Source: Actinomycetota bacterium
Lineage (GTDB): Bacteria > Actinomycetota > Thermoleophilia > Gaiellales > Gaiellaceae
Direction of reading: 5' to 3'
Length of the DNA stretch: 55,973 nt
Assembly (NCBI GenBank): GCA_005884575.1
Contig: VAWW01000057.1
Coordinates: 1 to 55,973 of the forward strand
The notes beneath the pieces are model-generated. The model had not been told where the DNA came from and ran no database searches. It saw only the letters and a program-made list of their open reading frames with translations. Of this stretch, positions 1 to 8,040 are shown piece by piece. The translations under genes were made by a program, and so were the position numbers. How positions within the stretch are numbered: position 1 is the stretch's first letter; each line of letters begins with the position of its first letter.

Positions 1-376
1 CGTCGACTTCGCGCCGCTCGCGAATCGCGGGTAGAGCCGAGGCAACCCACGTGACCTCGTAGACGCCGCGGTGGATGGCGGTCTGCTCGGCAGGGACGTA
101 ATGACGCCTCCTCGTGACGCTAACGTCGCCGTGGCGCTCGCGCGGCGGTGCCGGAACGCGCCGCCACATCGGGTAATGCGGGACGCCGGTCACGATCTCG
201 ACGTCCCATCCGAGCTCGCTGAGGGCCTCCGTCTGCCACGTCGTGTTCAGCGCAGTCCCCGTGGGCTCGGGCGCATAGTTGATCCCGAAGACGAGCAGGC
301 GCCGACGGCTCGACGGCCGGGCGGGGGGCTGGGGCCGCTCTGCCGCAGGGAGGCGTGCCGGCGCGCTAGTAGCCAC
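1..376 (-). CDS. WcaI-like glycosyltransferase, N-terminal part (runs off left edge)
   Basis: Reading leftward from a GTG at 376 the frame stays open to the window edge, giving about 125 residues. After a Pro/Ala-rich lead it reads LLVFGINYAPEPTG and later VTGVPHYPMW. These are the typical start of the GT-B fold donor/acceptor domain of WcaI-type (GT4) glycosyltransferases of colanic acid and other exopolysaccharides. Such enzymes add a sugar to the polyprenyl-linked repeat unit at the cytoplasmic face of the membrane. The start overlaps the stop of the preceding glycosylphosphotransferase gene by 11 bp and follows a G-rich stretch that could serve as ribosome-binding site. Translational coupling in an EPS operon is therefore likely. 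The acceptor sugar cannot be inferred and the C-terminal half is not in the window. Confidence 0.75.
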   Translation of the reverse strand, partial: MATSAPARLPAAERPQPPARPSSRRRLLVFGINYAPEPTGTALNTTWQTEALSELGWDVEIVTGVPHYPMWRRVPAPPRERHGDVSVTRRRHYVPAEQTAIHRGVYEVTWVASALPAIRERREVD

Positions 377-1904
377 CGCCGTCCCCCCGGAGGACGAGAG
401 GGCATGTCCGCAGGAGGAGACGACAGTCGTTCCACAGCGACCAGTTCGTCACATAGAGGTAGTCGAGCCTGACCATCTCGTCGAACGAGATCGCGTTGCG
501 CCCGAGTACCTGCCACACGCCGGTCATCCCGGGCTTCAGGTCCAGGCGCCTACGCGCCCACGACTCGACGTACTGGTCCTCCTCGAGGATGAGCGGTCGC
601 GGGCCGACGACGCTCATGTGACCTTCGAGGACGTTTAGCAGCTGGGGCAGCTCGTCGAACAGCCAGCGGCGAAGCCGGCGGCCGACCCTTGTTACCCGCG
701 GATCGTTCTCGATCTTGAACATGCGCGGGTCGCCGCCGTTTTGGGCGTGCTTGTTCAGATGCGCGAACTCGGCCTTGCGCGTATCCGCGTCGGCCACCAT
801 CGTCCGGAACTTGTAGAGCGTGAAGGTGCTGCCGTTCGCACCCCGGCGAACCTGCCGGAAGAAGATCGGCCCGGGCGAGTCGAGCTTGATCAGCAGGGCG
901 ATGACTCCGAAGAGAGGCACGAGCACGATCAGGGCCGCGACGGACGCGACGAGATCGAGTGCCCGCTTCAGGAAGCGGGACGATCTGGACAGCGCGAACG
1001 GCGGGAGCCCGACGAGTGAGACGCCCTCGAGGGTGTGGATCTCGGCGCCCGGTCCGACGATGTCGAATAGGCGCGGCACGATGTCGAGATGCACGCGCAG
1101 CTCTTTCAGCGAGCGAATCAGCTCGACCGTCTCCTCGTGGCGGTCGTTAGAGAAGGCGATCACGACCCGCTCCACGTCGAACAGGTGCACGATCGTCGGG
1201 AGCCGCTCGGGCGCACCGAGCAGCGCGATGTGTTCGAGTCTGGGATCCGGCTCCTTCGGCTCTCTATCGACGAAGCCGATGAGGTTGATGCCGTACTCGG
1301 GATGCTGCTGGAGCTTCCGCGCGACCTGCTGGCCGACGTCACCTGCGCCGACGATGACCGCGTTCTGGATGTACTTCGGGCTGCGGTGACTGAGGGCGCG
1401 CGCCGAAGCGCGCCCTAGGAGCACGAGCCCGATCGCAGTCCCCCAGAACGTCCCCACCTTCGTCAGGTTGGGGTGCGCCACTCCGCTGAGAGTCGCCGCG
1501 AAGAAGAAGAGCCAGGCGCCGCTCGTCACCATGTGGAAGACGCTGGGAATGTCGTCGACCGTGGAGTAGCCGTTCCGTCGCTGATCTCGGTCGTAGAGCC
1601 CGTAGAGCTTGGCCACGACGACCCAGCCCGGCAGTGTGGCGAAGAAGAGCACGTACTCTGCCGAACCACCGGCGAAGCCACCTCCGTCGCCGGCCACGAC
1701 CTCGGCGAGCACGAAGGCCAGTGCAATTCCCGTCACGTCGGCGATCGCAAGGAAGCGCCGCAGCAGCCAGCCGCGGTCCTTGATCAGCACGGTCGCCTTC
1801 CGCCGTTTGTCCAGGGCCTCGAGTGTTCGGGCGTCGAGCCCCCCGGCGATCTGGTCGTAGTACGCCGGCGCGTGTGCGAGCGCTTGCTGCTCGGCAGAGT
1901 TCAC
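366..1904 (-). CDS. Exopolysaccharide polyprenyl glycosylphosphotransferase (priming sugar transferase)
   Basis: 512 aa from a GTG at 1904, which overlaps the upstream kinase stop as GTGA and has GGAG 8 nt ahead. A longer reading to 2063 exists but enters kinase DNA with an Arg-rich shadow sequence, so it was rejected. The N-terminal half holds several membrane helices (about 48-70, 82-100, 120-140, 150-165), then a Rossmann-like CoA-binding domain (GAGDVGQ at 186-192). From about 308 to the end it is a bacterial sugar transferase domain (PF02397): a membrane anchor, KFRTM at 365, DELPQL at 417, GPRP at 434, KPGMTGVWQ at 457. The family transfers a sugar-1-phosphate from a UDP-sugar to undecaprenyl phosphate, the first committed step of EPS repeat-unit assembly. 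It sits between the tyrosine kinase and a glycosyltransferase in one operon. The sugar is unknown. Confidence 0.93.
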   Translation of the reverse strand: MNSAEQQALAHAPAYYDQIAGGLDARTLEALDKRRKATVLIKDRGWLLRRFLAIADVTGIALAFVLAEVVAGDGGGFAGGSAEYVLFFATLPGWVVVAKLYGLYDRDQRRNGYSTVDDIPSVFHMVTSGAWLFFFAATLSGVAHPNLTKVGTFWGTAIGLVLLGRASARALSHRSPKYIQNAVIVGAGDVGQQVARKLQQHPEYGINLIGFVDREPKEPDPRLEHIALLGAPERLPTIVHLFDVERVVIAFSNDRHEETVELIRSLKELRVHLDIVPRLFDIVGPGAEIHTLEGVSLVGLPPFALSRSSRFLKRALDLVASVAALIVLVPLFGVIALLIKLDSPGPIFFRQVRRGANGSTFTLYKFRTMVADADTRKAEFAHLNKHAQNGGDPRMFKIENDPRVTRVGRRLRRWLFDELPQLLNVLEGHMSVVGPRPLILEEDQYVESWARRRLDLKPGMTGVWQVLGRNAISFDEMVRLDYLYVTNWSLWNDCRLLLRTCPLVLRGDGGGY

Positions 1905-3613
1905 GTGTGCAGCTCCTGCGCCGAGGGATGCGGTTCCGCCTCCACCGCAGGTCTCGCCGCAGGTCGGTATGCGCCGTAGCCGCCGTAGCCGTAGCCGCCG
2001 TAACCGTAGGCCTGGTCTGCCTCGGCTCCCGCGAGCACGAAGCCGAGCTTCGCCGCGGGACAACTCTCGAGCACCCGAACGAGCTCCGTTATGACGGGCC
2101 GGCGGACGAGGTTGAGCCGCGTCACGACGATGAGCGCGTCCACCTTTGCGCTGAGCGCGATCGCATCGCCGACATGCAGCAGCGGCGTCGTGTCGATCAG
2201 GACGACATCCGCACGCTCGCGGAGCTGCTCCAGGATGTTGGCCAGGACTGCGGTACCCATGAACTCGCCGACGTTCGGCGGCAGCGGGCCGGACGGGAGA
2301 AGCTCGAGCATGTGGCCGTTCTCCGCTGCGGAGCCTGCTACCCCTTCGTCGCCGGAGGAGCGCTGACGCAGCGCGCGCGCGAGCATCGGTGCAAGGTCGT
2401 CGCGGTTTCTTCCGTCGACGCCGTCCTTTGCTGCGCCATTCGCACTCGCATCAATCGCGATCGGCGCAAGCGCCTCCTCGAGGCGCGCGTGCCCGACCGC
2501 CACCTCCGTCACGCCCGGGCCCGGCAGGCGGAAGAAGTGGTCCAGGAACGGACGGCGCAAGTCGAGGTCGACGAGCACGACCCGCCTGCCGGCTCGGGCA
2601 AGCGCGACGGCGAGGTTTGCAGCGGTCGTCGACTTCCCCTCCCCCTCGACGGCGCTCGTGATCATGATCGTGCGCGCCCCCGTCGTGAGGTTGACGAAGT
2701 CGAGGTTCGTCCTGAGCACCCGGAAAGCTTCGGCCTCATGACCGGAGGGGTCGTCCATCATGACGAGGCCGTTCGCGGACCGGACCTTGCGCGGCGGCTC
2801 CGGAAGACGTGCCAGCAGGGGCAGGCCGAGCCGCTCGCCGATCTCTGTCGCGGACCGGACCCGCGTATCGAGCGCCTCCAGGAGAAAGGCGAGTCCAATG
2901 CCCAGGACGAAGCCGATCACGCCCGCCATCACGCCGGCTCGAACCGGGCGAGGCTGGACCTTTGTCGCCTGGTCTGCCGACTGGACGACGTACGCGTTTG
3001 AGCTCTGGAGCGCCGCCATCGTCGCCAGCTGCTGATCCTTGCCGATCAGGGTCGCGTAGAGCGGCGAGTTGTCCTTGCCGGCCGCTTTGAGCCGGTTGAT
3101 CTGCGCGCGTACCTCCTTCCGCGCGCGAACGATCGTCCCCGTGTCGAGCCGGCGGCGATAGATCGTGAACTGGCGTGCGTATTCGGTCGCAAGCCGCACC
3201 GCGCGCGCCGGCTGCCTGTCGGTAACCCGGAACTCGAGGAGATCGGCGTTGGGCGTAGCCGAGACGCCGGAGTTTGCGAGGAACTCGCCCGCCGTCTCGT
3301 CGGTGAGGCCGGCGGCTCTCAGCGTTCGCGTAGCGACCGGCCGTACTCGCGCGAGCCTTGCCTGCGTCTCCGCGACGCGATCGGCCGCCTGGGAGACGTC
3401 CGGGTTCTGCGTCCCGGTGAGCGTGCTCGCAAGATCCTGGTGGCTGAGCAGAACGTCGGCCGACGCCTCGTAGAGGCGTACCTGTCGAAGTGAGACGGCC
3501 ACTGCGACGAGGGGGACGACGACGATCGCGGCGAGGACGACCCAGCGACGCCGCGAGAGGACGTGCAGAAAATGGTGAAGCGGTCCGCTGGTGGCCGGGG
3601 CGCTCTCGGTCAT
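1901..3613 (-). CDS. Wzz/BY-kinase polysaccharide co-polymerase with Tyr-rich tail
   Basis: 570 aa from an ATG at 3613 with GTAGGAG just upstream; an in-frame start 42 nt earlier has no better site. Membrane helices at about 23-41 and 225-247 bracket an extracytoplasmic Wzz (chain-length determinant) region. The C-terminal half is a bacterial tyrosine kinase: Walker A EGEGKSTT (323-330), Walker A' VVLVDLDLRRP (345-355), Walker B VVLIDTTP (480-487). It ends in a repeated Tyr/Gly tail (about 535-549), the usual autophosphorylation cluster. Such proteins control length and export of EPS through cycles of oligomerisation and phosphorylation. It is the first gene of the visible operon and overlaps the next gene by 4 bp. 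Residues 395-430 form an Asn/Gly/Arg-rich insert between A' and B. Confidence 0.93.
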   Translation of the reverse strand: MTESAPATSGPLHHFLHVLSRRRWVVLAAIVVVPLVAVAVSLRQVRLYEASADVLLSHQDLASTLTGTQNPDVSQAADRVAETQARLARVRPVATRTLRAAGLTDETAGEFLANSGVSATPNADLLEFRVTDRQPARAVRLATEYARQFTIYRRRLDTGTIVRARKEVRAQINRLKAAGKDNSPLYATLIGKDQQLATMAALQSSNAYVVQSADQATKVQPRPVRAGVMAGVIGFVLGIGLAFLLEALDTRVRSATEIGERLGLPLLARLPEPPRKVRSANGLVMMDDPSGHEAEAFRVLRTNLDFVNLTTGARTIMITSAVEGEGKSTTAANLAVALARAGRRVVLVDLDLRRPFLDHFFRLPGPGVTEVAVGHARLEEALAPIAIDASANGAAKDGVDGRNRDDLAPMLARALRQRSSGDEGVAGSAAENGHMLELLPSGPLPPNVGEFMGTAVLANILEQLRERADVVLIDTTPLLHVGDAIALSAKVDALIVVTRLNLVRRPVITELVRVLESCPAAKLGFVLAGAEADQAYGYGGYGYGGYGAYRPAARPAVEAEPHPSAQELHT

Positions 3614-4386
3614 ACGTCTCCTACTTCCGTTGAAGACTCCGCTGGCTCCGCCCACGCCCCGAGACCGGGGAGTTCGAGCTAGTTACTCCCTCCGTCGAGC
3701 TGCAGGAACTCGTCGTCGCGTCGGAACGTGCCCCGAACCACACGCGTTCGCGTCCGCTGCCCTCGCCCAAGGCACATCACCGATGTGGCCCGACGAGCAG
3801 ACGATTGGCCGCAGCAACGAGGGTGAATCCGACCCAAGACTGAAAAGCCTCCCAATGGTCGTTGCTTAAGCGCCGGACTTTATCGTCACGTCCACGCTTG
3901 TCAAGAAACACGGGCCGATCACAAACGCGGCATCACCGTCCTGCCTCCTCTCGTGCTTGCCGCTCTCGGCGCTGTCGGGATCGCAATTGGATCGCTCGCG
4001 AGCCTGCTCGTCAGCGTGCGTCAATCCCTGCTCAAAGTCACCGCGCAGCACAACGGACGCTCCTAGGTGACCTATGCGAGACACCCGCTGTACACCTTCA
4101 GCCGCGACAAGCACCCCAACCAGACAACAGGCGAGGCCTGAGGAACGTCGGCGCCGAGTGGTACGCGGTCGCCGCCGGCAGCCAGAAAGTCGGAGCAGAG
4201 CCAGCGCAGCGGCGGCGGCAGCGCGGGCAACGGCTACAGCTCCGGCAGCGGCCGGTTGACGCACAGCTCGCGCTCTACTTCAGCTTGAGCTATCCACCGC
4301 AGCGGTTCCCTCGGGACTTTTGATCCCAAGGTCGCAGGTTCGATCCCTGCACGGCCCATGAACTGACAATTCGCAAACTGCTGGCC
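3614..4386. other. Gene-poor region upstream of the EPS operon
   Basis: No convincing gene. Possible frames on both strands are Arg/Ser-rich, as expected for shadows of GC-rich DNA. One plus-strand stretch ending at the TAG near 4065 reads as a hydrophobic segment (LPPLVLAALGAVGIAIG) but has no start codon I can defend, so it may be a gene remnant. The left 200 bp must hold the promoter and leader of the EPS operon; I see an imperfect hairpin around CACATC/GATGTG (about 3772-3792) but no promoter I would name. The right end holds the tRNA fragment listed separately. Composition becomes visibly less GC-rich beyond 3800. Confidence 0.6.
4312..4358 (+). tRNA. tRNA-Lys(TTT) 3' half, truncated (probable attachment-site remnant)
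   Basis: A 4-bp anticodon stem (GGGA/TCCC; the fifth position is a C-A mismatch) with loop CTTTTGA, anticodon TTT, is followed by a 5-nt variable loop and a perfect T-arm (GCAGG, loop TTCGATC, CCTGC). Then come a 7-nt acceptor strand ACGGCCC and discriminator A. The matching 5' half (acceptor GGGCCGT and a D-arm) is absent from the 60 bases upstream. A clean 3' half is what remains at the far end of an element that integrated into a tRNA gene, since many tyrosine integrases recombine in the anticodon-to-3' portion. The intact tRNA is not in the window. It is not expected to be functional. Confidence 0.6.
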
Positions 4387-4952
4387 TCAGCCAAGCTGAA
4401 ACTCGCGGTGCGTCAGATTACGGAGAACCAACTTCGATGAGGCGTTGAGGTCCTGCGTGTTCTTAGGACCGTTGTACTCACCGAACCGTTCGAGAAAATC
4501 AGGGTTCTCGGCATCAACAAAATTGAGGTAGTAGCACACTCGCTCCCCTCGATCGTCGTTGACGACGAAGGCGCTGATCAGACCGACATCAGAGTCGAGA
4601 TACGGCGCGACCCGCGAGAGTTCGAGAAGAGCAAGCGACTGCGGCCACTCTGCCCTGACCACCTCGTATGCCGCTTGGCGAAGTGACGTGCCGAACACGA
4701 GCGCGCGACCGTCGACCAGTGTCTCCCAGATTGGGGCGTCACCGTGCAGCTCGCGGCGAAGGTACGCGCGCATCCGCGATGCGCGTTGAGTGCCAGATGC
4801 CGCAGATAGCCAGCCGCCCAGAAGCTCAGCGTGTTGGGATGCGTGCGCCGTGCGGTGACGAGCTCACCGCGGTAGACGAGCCACGCGACCAATGGGTCGC
4901 CGATGTCGAGGTAGGCAAACGCGTCGGCTGCGACCTGAGGTTCGTTTGGCAT
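4387..4952 (-). pseudogene. Unknown protein, apparently frameshifted near 4780
   Basis: Two overlapping minus-strand frames look like one protein. The first starts at an ATG at 4952 (MPNEPQVAADAFAYLDIG...) and is protein-like until about 4785 (...YLRHLALNAHRG), after which it becomes Ser/Arg-rich shadow. The second frame becomes protein-like at about 4773 (MRAYLRRELHGDAPIW...) and runs to a stop at 4387 through Leu/Val-rich sequence. The ATG at 4773 has no ribosome-binding site, so a single gene of about 188 residues with a one- or two-base indel is more likely than two genes. I do not recognise a family. Codon third positions are clearly less GC-rich than in neighbouring housekeeping genes, consistent with acquired DNA next to the tRNA fragment. 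Confidence 0.5.
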
Positions 4953-5361
4953 CGACGCGAGATTAGAGCCGCGCCCGTGATTCAAGGCCGAAGTGCGAGG
5001 TCCGTTCTCAGCTCAACCGATGTCGACAGACCTCGTGATGCGATTCACACTCGAGCCGATGCTCGGCTTTGGGTGGTTGCACTCGGCCACGTGACGTGCG
5101 CCGCGTTCTGCTGGGGTTTTGCTCGGTGTGGTATGACCGGGGAGGAGATCCTGGCCTCGATGCTCGACTCGTTGTGGGAGCGGGCGTGATGGGCCTGGCG
5201 GCCGGGGAAGCGCTTGCCAGGGCCGCGAGGAGGATGATCGTCCTCGAGCAGCTCACGTTCGGCCACGATCGCGCGCGCGCGCAACGCCTTCATTCGGGCC
5301 GCACGGAAACCCGGCATCGAGCTCGCCTACGAAACGACCGTGCAGCACCTCGTCGCGGCTG
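4953..5361. other. Degenerate region between the islet gene and DUF302
   Basis: No intact gene. It contains the oxidoreductase fragment described separately. A further short plus-strand stretch at about 5282-5380 in another frame reads IRAARKPGIELAYETTVQHL and looks coding-like but has no start and no recognisable family. Together they suggest decayed genes. Confidence 0.5.
5147..5290 (+). pseudogene. Fragment of a DAO-family flavoprotein (sarcosine-oxidase-like) N-terminus
   Basis: The plus strand encodes LVVGAGVMGLAAGEALARAA, RMIVLEQ and then FGHDR. This is the dinucleotide-binding GxGxxG strand-helix-strand of FAD-dependent D-amino-acid/sarcosine oxidase-type proteins, whose next conserved block is usually an HDRGSSHG-like motif. 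After HDR the resemblance stops, and the rest of the catalytic domain (normally about 320 more residues) is missing. There is no start codon with a ribosome-binding site. It is a decayed N-terminal remnant inside the low-GC islet. Confidence 0.5.
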
Positions 5362-5763
5362 TTACGGGGCCACGAGCGCGTCGGTGATCGTGTCGATGCC
5401 CGCGAGCCTTTCAGCGAGGTCGGGATCGAGGTGGTGCCTCGCAGCGAGCGCGCTCGGCGCCGTGTAGGAGACCTTGGTCACACCGTCGTCGGCCCAGATC
5501 AGCACCTTCAGCGGCAGGTCCAGCGCGGCAAGCGGCGAGTCGACCATCACCGGCGTTCCGACGGCCGGGTCGCCGAAGATCACGAGGACGGTCTCGCGGA
5601 GCTCGAGTCCGGCGTCGCGTGCCTCGGCGCGTTGATCGATCACCGCGAACAGCTTGATTCCCCTCTTGTCCAGCAGCTCGGTGAGACGCGACACGGTGTC
5701 GTCGACCGAGCGAGGACTCGCTTTCGTGACGGTCTCTTTCTCGTCGCGCGGGACGCTGCGCAT
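5362..5763 (-). CDS. DUF302 family protein
   Basis: 133 aa from ATG at 5763. The sequence shows the DUF302 pattern: an N-terminal helix (DDTVSRLTELLDKRGIKLF), the FAVIDQ strand with Asp/His-type position, a central VLVIFGDPAVGTPVM segment (family signature, GNPxxgTplM-like), then DLPLKVLIWADDG and a C-terminal helix pair. These small single-domain proteins occur widely; their biochemical role is not settled. It ends next to the degenerate region and lies 15 bp downstream of the DUF2267 gene, so the two are probably co-transcribed. Confidence 0.85.
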   Translation of the reverse strand: MRSVPRDEKETVTKASPRSVDDTVSRLTELLDKRGIKLFAVIDQRAEARDAGLELRETVLVIFGDPAVGTPVMVDSPLAALDLPLKVLIWADDGVTKVSYTAPSALAARHHLDPDLAERLAGIDTITDALVAP

Positions 5764-5778
5764 CGGCCGCCGCCTGAG

Positions 5779-6174
5779 CTACAGCCGCTGCAGGTTGCGA
5801 CCGGTCGGCATGCCGACGAGCCCGCTGTAGTCGGCGTCGAGCTGCAGGAGGACGTCTTCCAGCTCGCCCTCGCTCACCGCCTCGGAGAGAACTCCGAAGA
5901 CGGCGCGCACCGCGCGCCTCGCCTGCTCGTTGCTCAGCGGGACGACGTGGACGATCCGGCGCACGAACTCCTCCGGCGGAAACGGCTCGGCCTTTCCATC
6001 GTGGCGCAGGTACGGCTGAAAAGCCTCCGGCAGCTGCGCTGCGAGATCGTCGGCCTCGCCCGGGTCGATGCGGGTGCCGAGGGTCACGAGGATCGCTCGT
6101 ACGGCGCGCTCGGCGTGCTCCTTGTCGAGACCCGTCGACTCGGCCGTGCGCTTGATGAACGTCGGCGCATCCAC
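5779..6174 (-). CDS. DUF2267 family protein
   Basis: 131 aa from a GTG at 6174 with GGAGG 5 nt upstream. It contains two related helical repeats, FIKRTAESTGLDKEHAERAVRA... and FVRRIVHVVPLSNEQARRAVRA..., each followed by a second helix (DDLAAQLP / EDVLLQLD). This internal duplication is characteristic of DUF2267, a small soluble all-helical family common in actinobacteria and often found beside stress or BON/SHOCT-type genes. No enzymatic motif is visible. It shares a transcription unit with the downstream DUF302 gene. Confidence 0.85.
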   Translation of the reverse strand: MDAPTFIKRTAESTGLDKEHAERAVRAILVTLGTRIDPGEADDLAAQLPEAFQPYLRHDGKAEPFPPEEFVRRIVHVVPLSNEQARRAVRAVFGVLSEAVSEGELEDVLLQLDADYSGLVGMPTGRNLQRL

Positions 6175-6235
6175 GGCAGCCTCCTTCTCGGTTGCTCCGA
6201 GAATGGCGTACCCGTCAGGCGGCGGGTCAACCCCC

Positions 6236-7819
6236 TCAGGCCGCGTGGATCGAGCCGGGCTCCGGCTCGGGAGCCTGCAGCGACGCGTGGTTCCGCGCCA
6301 CGTCGATCGCCCGGCTCTCGCGGATCACGGTCACCTTGACTTGCCCGGGATACTCGAGCTGATCCTCGATCTCCCGCGCGATCTCGTGGGAGAGGAGAAC
6401 GGCGGTGTCGTCGTCGACGTCGCTGGGCCTGACGATCACGCGGATCTCGCGGCCGGCCTGAAGCGCGTACACCTTCTCGACGCCGGGCTTGCCCGCCGCC
6501 AGCTCTTCGAGGGACGCGAGACGCTTGATGTAGTGCTCCAGGCTCTCCCCGCGCGCGCCGGGTCGCGACGCCGAGATCGCGTCGGCTGCGATCAGCAGCA
6601 CCGCCTCGACCGTCTGCGGCTGCACCTCGTAGTGGTGCGCCTCGATTGCGTGGACGACACCCTGCGACTCGCCGTAGCGGCGCGCGAGCTGCGCGGAGAT
6701 CAGCGCATGCGAGCCCTCGATCTCGTGTGTCATCGCCTTGCCGACGTCGTGCAGCATCGCCGCGCGCTTCGCGGTCTTCGTGCTCGCCTCGAGCTCGGAG
6801 GCCATGATCCCCGCCAGGTGCGTGACCTCGAGCGTGTGCTTGAGGACGTTCTGGCCGTAGCTCGTGCGGTAGCGCAGCCGGCCGAGGATCTTCACGAGCT
6901 CCTCGTGGAACTCGCCGCAGTTCGCCTCGAACACGGCCTGCTCGCCCGCCTGGCGAACGAGGTCGTCGATCTCCGCCTTCGACTGGTAGTACATCTCCTC
7001 GATCCGCGCAGGGTGGATCCGGCCGTCCTCGATCAGCTTCGTCAGCGTCAACCGCGCGATCTCGCGGCGGATGCCGTCGAACGACGAGAGCACGACGGCG
7101 TGCGGCGTGTCGTCGATGATGAAGTCGACGCCCGTCAGGTGCTCGAGCGAGCGGATGTTGCGACCCTCGCGGCCGATGATGCGGCCCTTCATGTCGTCGG
7201 ACGGCAGCTCGATCACCGAGACAGTCGTCTCCGCGGCGTGGCTCGCGGCGACACGCTGCAGCGCGTCGGCGACGAGGTTCCGGGCACGCCGTTTCGACTC
7301 CGTGCGCGCTTCTTCCTCGAGCTGCCGGACGCGTCGCGCGAGATCGTGCCGGACGAGCTCCTCGCCCCGCTCGAGGAGGTGCGCCTTCGCCTCGCCCAGC
7401 GTCATGCCGCCGATCCGCTCGAGCTCGACCAGCTGGGCGTTCTTCGCGTCCTTCAGGGCGTCCTGCAGCTCTCGGAGGTGCGTCTCGCGGTCGGCGAGTC
7501 CCTGGTCGCGGCGGCCGAGCTCGGTCAGCTTCGCCTCGATCTCCTCCTCGCGGGCGAGCACGCGCTCCTCGATCTTCAGGATCTGGTTGCGGCGCTCCGC
7601 GACCTCGGCCTCGATCTCGGCGCGCAACTTGACAGCCTGCTCGCGCGCCTCGATCTGCGCTTCGCGGCGGAGCGCGTCGGCCTCGCGCTCGCCGTCCTCG
7701 ATCAGCTGTCTGCGGAGGCGGCGCGCCTTGCCGACGCCCGTCGCGCCGAACACCATGATCGCGACCGTCGCCAGCGCCGTTCCCGCTGCGATCCCGATGG
7801 CGATTCCGATCCCGAGCAC
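6236..7819 (-). CDS. rny: Ribonuclease Y
   Basis: 527 aa. The GTG at 7819 is preferred because GGAGG lies 5 nt upstream and it starts at the membrane helix (VLGIGIAIGIAAGTAL); an in-frame GTG at 7864 has no ribosome-binding site. Order of domains: N-terminal membrane anchor (1-24), long charged coiled coil (about 32-190), KH domain (GRIIGREGRN at 212-221), HD phosphohydrolase domain (LHDVGKAM, HD at 357-358). RNase Y is a membrane-attached endonuclease that initiates mRNA decay. It is the third gene after recA-recX, the standard actinobacterial order. The window also carries RNase J and PNPase, so the mRNA-decay set is nearly complete here. Confidence 0.97.
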   Translation of the reverse strand: MLGIGIAIGIAAGTALATVAIMVFGATGVGKARRLRRQLIEDGEREADALRREAQIEAREQAVKLRAEIEAEVAERRNQILKIEERVLAREEEIEAKLTELGRRDQGLADRETHLRELQDALKDAKNAQLVELERIGGMTLGEAKAHLLERGEELVRHDLARRVRQLEEEARTESKRRARNLVADALQRVAASHAAETTVSVIELPSDDMKGRIIGREGRNIRSLEHLTGVDFIIDDTPHAVVLSSFDGIRREIARLTLTKLIEDGRIHPARIEEMYYQSKAEIDDLVRQAGEQAVFEANCGEFHEELVKILGRLRYRTSYGQNVLKHTLEVTHLAGIMASELEASTKTAKRAAMLHDVGKAMTHEIEGSHALISAQLARRYGESQGVVHAIEAHHYEVQPQTVEAVLLIAADAISASRPGARGESLEHYIKRLASLEELAAGKPGVEKVYALQAGREIRVIVRPSDVDDDTAVLLSHEIAREIEDQLEYPGQVKVTVIRESRAIDVARNHASLQAPEPEPGSIHAA

Positions 7820-8040
7820 GACGTCCTCCAGCTGGTGGGTTGGCCACCCGGCATTCGGAGGCACTGGACGTGCCGAAACTCGTTCGGGCCCACCGCGGCC
7901 CGGAGAACAGCGCGCGTCACGCCGGCGTCAGCGGCGCACCTCGGGGTCTCTGGTGAAGGGAGTCGGTGTCAACGGCCGTCGGTCGAGTTTTCGGAAATGC
8001 GTCTTGTGCAGGCAAATGTCGGATGAAGCGTGCCGGGATC
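7820..8040. other. Spacer between recX and rny
   Basis: 221 bp without a gene. It should contain any separate rny promoter. A LexA-like half-palindrome (CGAA-ACTC-GTTCG at about 7873) is one base short of the actinobacterial SOS-box spacing and was not called. Nothing else convincing. Confidence 0.4.

Noticed and set aside
366..2063. Glycosylphosphotransferase with a 53-residue N-terminal extension
   Set aside because: The extension overlaps the kinase C-terminus and is shadow-like; GTG at 1904 overlaps the kinase stop and has GGAG upstream.
3862..4323. A 153-residue plus-strand open frame upstream of the tRNA fragment
   Set aside because: Arg/Ser/Gln-rich with no ribosome-binding site or motif; typical chance reading in GC-rich DNA.
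6084..7847. Long minus-strand open frame over rny (and similar long frames over other genes)
   Set aside because: Arg/Ala/Gly-dominated translations opposite or out of phase with clearly conserved genes are artefacts of high GC content.
7872..7886. LexA/SOS-box-like sequence upstream of rny
   Set aside because: The half-sites are one base closer than in the actinobacterial CGAAC-N4-GTTCG box, and it is not upstream of recA.
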